From positions 1 through 37,730 of the forward strand of contig NZ_JANBVH010000039.1 of the NCBI RefSeq assembly GCF_024273235.1: a stretch of DNA of 37,730 bases, read 5' to 3'. Source of the DNA: Sphingomonas faeni (GTDB lineage Bacteria > Pseudomonadota > Alphaproteobacteria > Sphingomonadales > Sphingomonadaceae). The notes below the pieces were generated by a model. It searched no databases and was not told the DNA's origin. It saw nothing but the letters and a program-made list of their open reading frames with translations. The position numbers and the translations under genes were made by a program. Shown here one piece after another: positions 37,651 to 37,730 of this stretch (the stretch's first letter is position 1; every line of letters begins with the position of its first letter).

Positions 37651-37730
37651 GGTGTCACCGCAGCGGAGTGTCTCACCGGCCTCTACCGCGGTCGCAAAAA
37701 ACCGGATGCTGCAAGCTTCTTCGAGAGGGG

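Overview
The window looks like the chromosome of a Sphingomonas-like alphaproteobacterium (inference). It is GC-rich and densely packed, with many stop/start overlaps of the ATGA, GTGA or TTGA type. It carries a large TonB-dependent receptor, RpoZ, a Ppx/GppA-RlmE pair and short palindromic repeats of the kind common in sphingomonads. Three promoters share a TTGAC-N17-TAG pattern. I see no rRNA gene and no CRISPR array. The only tRNA is tRNA-Gln(CTG).

Layout: (1) 86-3511 holds an MHS-type MFS permease and a dCache-GGDEF diguanylate cyclase. (2) 3587-6747 is a compact arsenic operon arsR-arsC-arsB-ynfA-arsH. Its operator overlaps the arsR start codon, and the arsR message is probably leaderless. 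(3) 16317 down to 6763 on the minus strand is a seven-gene run: Tat-exported penicillin acylase, D-aminoacylase, DgcN, DgcA, a DAACS symporter, a LysR regulator and a D-Ala-D-Ala carboxypeptidase. Almost all junctions overlap. A 1007-residue TonB-dependent receptor diverges from it, and two tandem LysR-type boxes lie in the shared promoter. Together these suggest a locus for acquiring and catabolising N-acyl and D-amino acids, with D-glutamate converted through DgcN/DgcA. (4) 19686-23614 holds a phospholipase D-family enzyme, rpoZ, a repeat-rich gap, and rlmE with ppx/gppA.

(5) 23855-34803 is an integrated element of about 10.9 kb inserted at the 3' end of tRNA-Gln(CTG), bounded by an 18-bp direct repeat. 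It encodes a tyrosine integrase, several small DNA-binding proteins (MerR-like, RHH, AlpA, two excisionase-like), a helix-turn-helix replication-type protein and a prohead protease-major capsid fusion. I find no terminase, portal, tail or lysis genes, so it resembles a capsid-encoding phage satellite or a reduced prophage. It also carries a Panacea-domain antitoxin with a two-TM partner and a membrane-anchored S24/LexA-like protein with Cys in place of the catalytic Ser. These three genes are bracketed by two arrays of the related 8-9-mers TGTCCCAC and TGTCCGCAC.

(6) 34926-37416 returns to host genes: a small membrane protein, a two-CBS-domain protein and an oligosaccharide flippase. The last 300 bp carry a strong promoter whose gene lies beyond the window.

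All family assignments come from reading translated motifs, without database searches. Start codons are chosen from ribosome-binding sites, overlaps and family length.
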